DNA of 33,900 bases. Source: an uncultured Collinsella sp. (GTDB lineage: Bacteria > Actinomycetota > Coriobacteriia > Coriobacteriales > Coriobacteriaceae). Where the stretch lies: assembly GCA_902470065.1 (NCBI GenBank), contig CABRFA010000012.1:1-33900 (forward strand), given 5' to 3'. The stretch's first letter is position 1; every line of letters starts with the position of its first letter. The notes beneath the pieces are model-generated. The model saw only the letters and a program-made list of their open reading frames with translations. It made no database searches and was not told where the DNA came from. Both the position numbers and the translations under genes were made by a program. This document shows positions 31,673-33,900 of the stretch, one piece after another.

Positions 31673-31821
31673 AGATGGTGTCCGCTCCTGGGTGGTTGGC
31701 GTGGCACGGTCAGTTGTCTGCGGTTATTTGTACCCAAAGATGGTGGGTTTATGGGGTTGGATTGCGGGCGTGCGCGATATCGTCATAGACGGCTGCCGTC
31801 TTTGCCTCTGCTCGGAAACCC

Positions 31822-31850
31822 TTTCCAGCTTTATTGCAACGGAGTACAAT
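31822..31850 (+). promoter_or_regulatory. Promoter of the metallophosphatase gene
   Basis: TTTCCA (31822-31827), 17 bases, TACAAT (31845-31850). Downstream lie a perfect TTCAACTTGAA palindrome (31865-31875) near the likely transcription start, and a TTGCGGC/GCCGCAA hairpin (31883-31907) before the AAGGAGAGG ribosome site. Confidence 0.5.
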
Positions 31851-31925
31851 GGGTAACGTTTAAGTTCAACTTGAAGTTTTAGTTGCGGCACCGGGCTTCG
31901 GCCGCAATGCAAGGAGAGGCGTACC

Positions 31926-32765
31926 ATGGCGATCTATGTGACATCTGACGCTCACGGGCACGTGCGTGCGCTTGACGAGGCCCTGTCTAAGATCTCGTTG
32001 ACGTCCGACGACACACTGTACGTGCTGGGCGACATGATCGATCGCGGGCCCGATCCGGTCGGTGTTATTAAGCTCGTGCGCTCGCTGCCCAACGCCCGCG
32101 TGCTCAAGGGCAATCACGAGCAGATCATGCTCGATGCCATCATTGGCCAGGATCCGCTCGATGCCGAGACCTGGGATATCAACGGTGGCTGGACGACGCG
32201 CGAGCAGCTCAACGACATGGAATTTGAGGCATACGAGGAGCTCGTGCGATGGATGGCCGCGCTGCCGCTCTACGCGGTGGTCGAGACTGCCGAGCGGCCG
32301 TACCTGCTGGTGCACGCCGGCATTCAGACCGAGGCGGCGCGTGCGTTTTTGCTTGAGCATGGTGTCGATTGCGGCGACGGCAGGGGAGCGGTCGATGCCG
32401 ATCGCGAGCTGCTGCAGCAAATGCTCGCCGTACAGTCGTCCGGTGACTTGCTCTGGATTCGCCATGGCTATTGGGATGCCCCGACGGGGCTGCTTTCTGC
32501 CGAGGGCAAGGGTTCGGTCGTGGTGAGTGGCCACACGCCAACGGTGTCGCTCGGGCGTTATTGCGAGGTCGGTGGTCTTGCGGGGCTCGATGAGGAATCG
32601 GGACGAGGGCAGATCGTGCGCTTGGGCGGCGAGGACACTGCCGGCGTGCCCGATCGCATCGATATCGATTGCGCCGCCGCCACCGGCTCCGAGTTCGGTC
32701 GCGTGGGCATCCTGCGCCTGGACGACGGGGCGGAGTTCTACGCGAACATCAACCCGGGCGAATAA
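31926..32765 (+). CDS. Metallophosphoesterase, PPP-type Ser/Thr phosphatase or ApaH-like
   Basis: A 279-residue calcineurin-like phosphoesterase. Metal motifs in order: SDAHGH (D8, H10), LGDMIDRGPDP (D36 and D39 region), LKGNHEQ, LLVHAGI and VVSGHTPT. The GDxxDRGP and GNHE pair is typical of bacterial PPP-type phosphatases (PrpA/PrpB) and of ApaH, both of which act in the cytoplasm. A variable insertion lies between about 75 and 180. ATG 31926 follows AAGGAGAGG. It is monocistronic. Substrate could be phosphoprotein or Ap4A. Confidence 0.87.
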   Translation: MAIYVTSDAHGHVRALDEALSKISLTSDDTLYVLGDMIDRGPDPVGVIKLVRSLPNARVLKGNHEQIMLDAIIGQDPLDAETWDINGGWTTREQLNDMEFEAYEELVRWMAALPLYAVVETAERPYLLVHAGIQTEAARAFLLEHGVDCGDGRGAVDADRELLQQMLAVQSSGDLLWIRHGYWDAPTGLLSAEGKGSVVVSGHTPTVSLGRYCEVGGLAGLDEESGRGQIVRLGGEDTAGVPDRIDIDCAAATGSEFGRVGILRLDDGAEFYANINPGE

Positions 32766-33073
32766 TCGGTGCAAGGGGTAGCTAATTTTGGACGGGGCCT
32801 TTTTTGACTACTTTTGCCCTTCTGCCCGCAAATTGATTTTTCAGGGACGGGGATTAAATAATCATTTGGCTGCCCGCTGGCTAAGTGAGTAGACTTTTTT
32901 GGAAATGCCGAGCACCCAACATATTTGCCTCAATAAAACCGCTGGTCACGGACTTGTGCTTTGTCGGTGTGGTCCGGGATTCGGTAAAAGTCTACTCACT
33001 TAGTTTTGCGTGTCCGCAACGAGACTCCAGCCGGGGTGATTCCACCGCAAATTAGCTTCTCCCATCGCCGCAA
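32766..33073. other. Gene-free stretch with a large hairpin element
   Basis: No gene is seen. It contains two GGACGGGG blocks, an AT-rich tract, the hairpin described at 32881-33003, and near 33034 ATTCCACCGCAA, the reverse complement of part of the 67-bp element's outer arm. Confidence 0.6.
32881..33003. repeat. 123-bp element with perfect 18-bp inverted ends
   Basis: CTAAGTGAGTAGACTTTT (32881-32898) and AAAAGTCTACTCACTTAG (32986-33003) are exact complements enclosing 87 bases without a gene. The ends look like those of a small non-autonomous element, but no target duplication was recognised. It lies between convergent genes. Confidence 0.8.
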
Positions 33074-33900
33074 TTAGGCGCCGTACGGATTCCGGTCCCT
33101 CTCTATGCGTTGGCGGATGCGGGCGTACTCGATAATCAACAGTACCAGCAGTAGGGCCATGATGGCTAGGTAGCTCACGACGGCGCCCATCAGGCCGAGC
33201 AGATTGATCAGAATCACCGGGAGCACCACGCTCACGGCAAAGCAGATCAGGTAGATCTTGGTGACATCTCCAGCGTGGCGCAGCACCGTGATGATGGCGT
33301 AGATAAAGTCGATGGCCGCGGTGACGCCGCCGGCGACGACCATCAGCAGCGCCAGCGTACGGTAGCGTTCAAAGCTGAGACCGTACATAAAGCTCATGAG
33401 GGGAATACCGGGACCTGCCATAAATGCGGCGCACACGCCGGTGATGACCACGATCAGCGCCATAACGGCAACAATAATCAGGTCAAAGCGGCGACGCTTG
33501 CGCGGATTCGCCCAAATGCTCGACAGACGCAGGAGCTGCGGTTTATAGATAAATCCAATGCTCAACAAAATTCCCTGCGCCGGAAAGAACAGGGCATTAA
33601 AGTACAGCTGATACTTGTAGGCCAGCGCGCCTTCCATCACGAACTTGGGCATGCTCTCGATAAGGTTAAACAGGAACAGTGCGCCAAAGAGCGGGGCGCA
33701 CTGGATAAACAGGTGGCCAGCCTCGCGCAGGCTCATGCGGCGTGATTTTTCGGTCTCGAGCAGGGCGAGCGGGGCGGTGACCAGCACGAGCGAGGCAATC
33801 GCGGCGATGCCCATGGCCATGGCCGCGATGGGCATGCTGCGCGTGAGGAACAGTGCCACGCTAAAGACCGCGATGACGCCGGCGGAACGCAGCGTTTGGC
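33074..33900 (-). CDS. Polysaccharide flippase-like membrane protein (3' part)
   Basis: The frame is open to the window edge, so only the C-terminal 275 residues or so are seen. At least six hydrophobic segments are present (for example IAAMAMGIAAIASLVLVT, LIIVAVMALIVVITGVCAAF, YLAIMALLLVLLIIEYARI). A basic loop, NPRKRRRFD, separates the halves, and the tail IRQRIERDRNPYGA is charged. This resembles the C-terminal half of Wzx-like/MATE-superfamily polysaccharide exporters, which move lipid-linked glycans across the membrane. The N-terminal half is needed to confirm. Confidence 0.6.
   Translation of the reverse strand, partial: QTLRSAGVIAVFSVALFLTRSMPIAAMAMGIAAIASLVLVTAPLALLETEKSRRMSLREAGHLFIQCAPLFGALFLFNLIESMPKFVMEGALAYKYQLYFNALFFPAQGILLSIGFIYKPQLLRLSSIWANPRKRRRFDLIIVAVMALIVVITGVCAAFMAGPGIPLMSFMYGLSFERYRTLALLMVVAGGVTAAIDFIYAIITVLRHAGDVTKIYLICFAVSVVLPVILINLLGLMGAVVSYLAIMALLLVLLIIEYARIRQRIERDRNPYGA

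Noticed and set aside
30143..31882. 579-codon plus-strand frame opposite the antiporter
   Set aside because: Composition is dominated by His, Gln, Asp and Arg, as expected for an antisense shadow of a membrane protein gene.
32916..32929. CCAACATATTTGCC as a fifth copy of repeat B
   Set aside because: Only the first 11 bases match; the TTCGAG...CGGCC half is missing.
33034..33045. ATTCCACCGCAA as a further 67-bp palindromic element
   Set aside because: It matches only 12 bases of one outer arm and has no facing arm nearby; at most a remnant.

Overview
The window looks like chromosome of a high-GC anaerobic actinobacterium of the class Coriobacteriia, most likely Collinsella or a close relative. 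This is inferred from gene style (GAAAGG/AGGAGG ribosome sites, GC-rich Asp/Ala/Glu-rich proteins, Tat-type lipoproteins) and from the abundance of short palindromic intergenic repeats. It is not based on a database match. No rRNA, tRNA, CRISPR array or complete insertion sequence was seen.

Layout. Positions 1-3892 form an accessory segment: a 984-residue primase-helicase of the TOTE conflict-system type, visibly lower in GC than its surroundings, then the 3' remnant of a LOG-family (TIGR00730) gene. Two near-identical 67-bp palindromic elements in the same orientation flank this segment. Positions 3906-7081 hold a DegV lipid-binding protein divergent from a HAD phosphatase, with an operator-like palindrome between them, then a PepV-like M20 dipeptidase. 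Positions 7375-11034 are the phosphate operon pstS-pstC-pstA-pstB, with no phoU after it. An Uup-type ABC-F ATPase and a Cof-type HAD phosphatase follow (11239-13875). A short DtxR/MntR-family regulator (14083-14472) faces, across a 129-bp near-perfect inverted repeat, a zinc-export module on the minus strand: an SmtB-like ArsR sensor, a free-standing HMA metallochaperone and a ZntA-like P1B ATPase (14754-17455), with three matching operator dyads.

Positions 17611-19451 are a second accessory patch: a low-GC predicted nuclease gene bracketed by four copies of a 25-bp repeat in alternating orientation. After it come a DEDDh exonuclease, a His-rich metal exporter whose promoter shares sequence with that of the DtxR-family gene, a YaiI-family protein, an HdeD-like membrane protein, a nitroreductase behind a DtxR/IdeR-like iron box, and two tandem histidine phosphatases. 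On the minus strand, 25368-29844 carries a divergent DUF1015 protein, an M20 deacylase, serA and serC. These could supply serine biosynthesis, with a histidine phosphatase as candidate for the missing phosphoserine phosphatase step. A K+/H+ antiporter with a possible coupled 30-codon ORF, a PP-type metallophosphatase, a large hairpin element and the 3' part of a polysaccharide flippase-like gene close the window.

Two themes link the genes. The first is metal homeostasis: a Zn sensor/exporter, a DtxR-family regulator with a candidate target exporter, and an iron-box nitroreductase. The second is an unusually rich set of structured palindromic repeats, several with compensatory base changes, at gene ends and around the two accessory genes.
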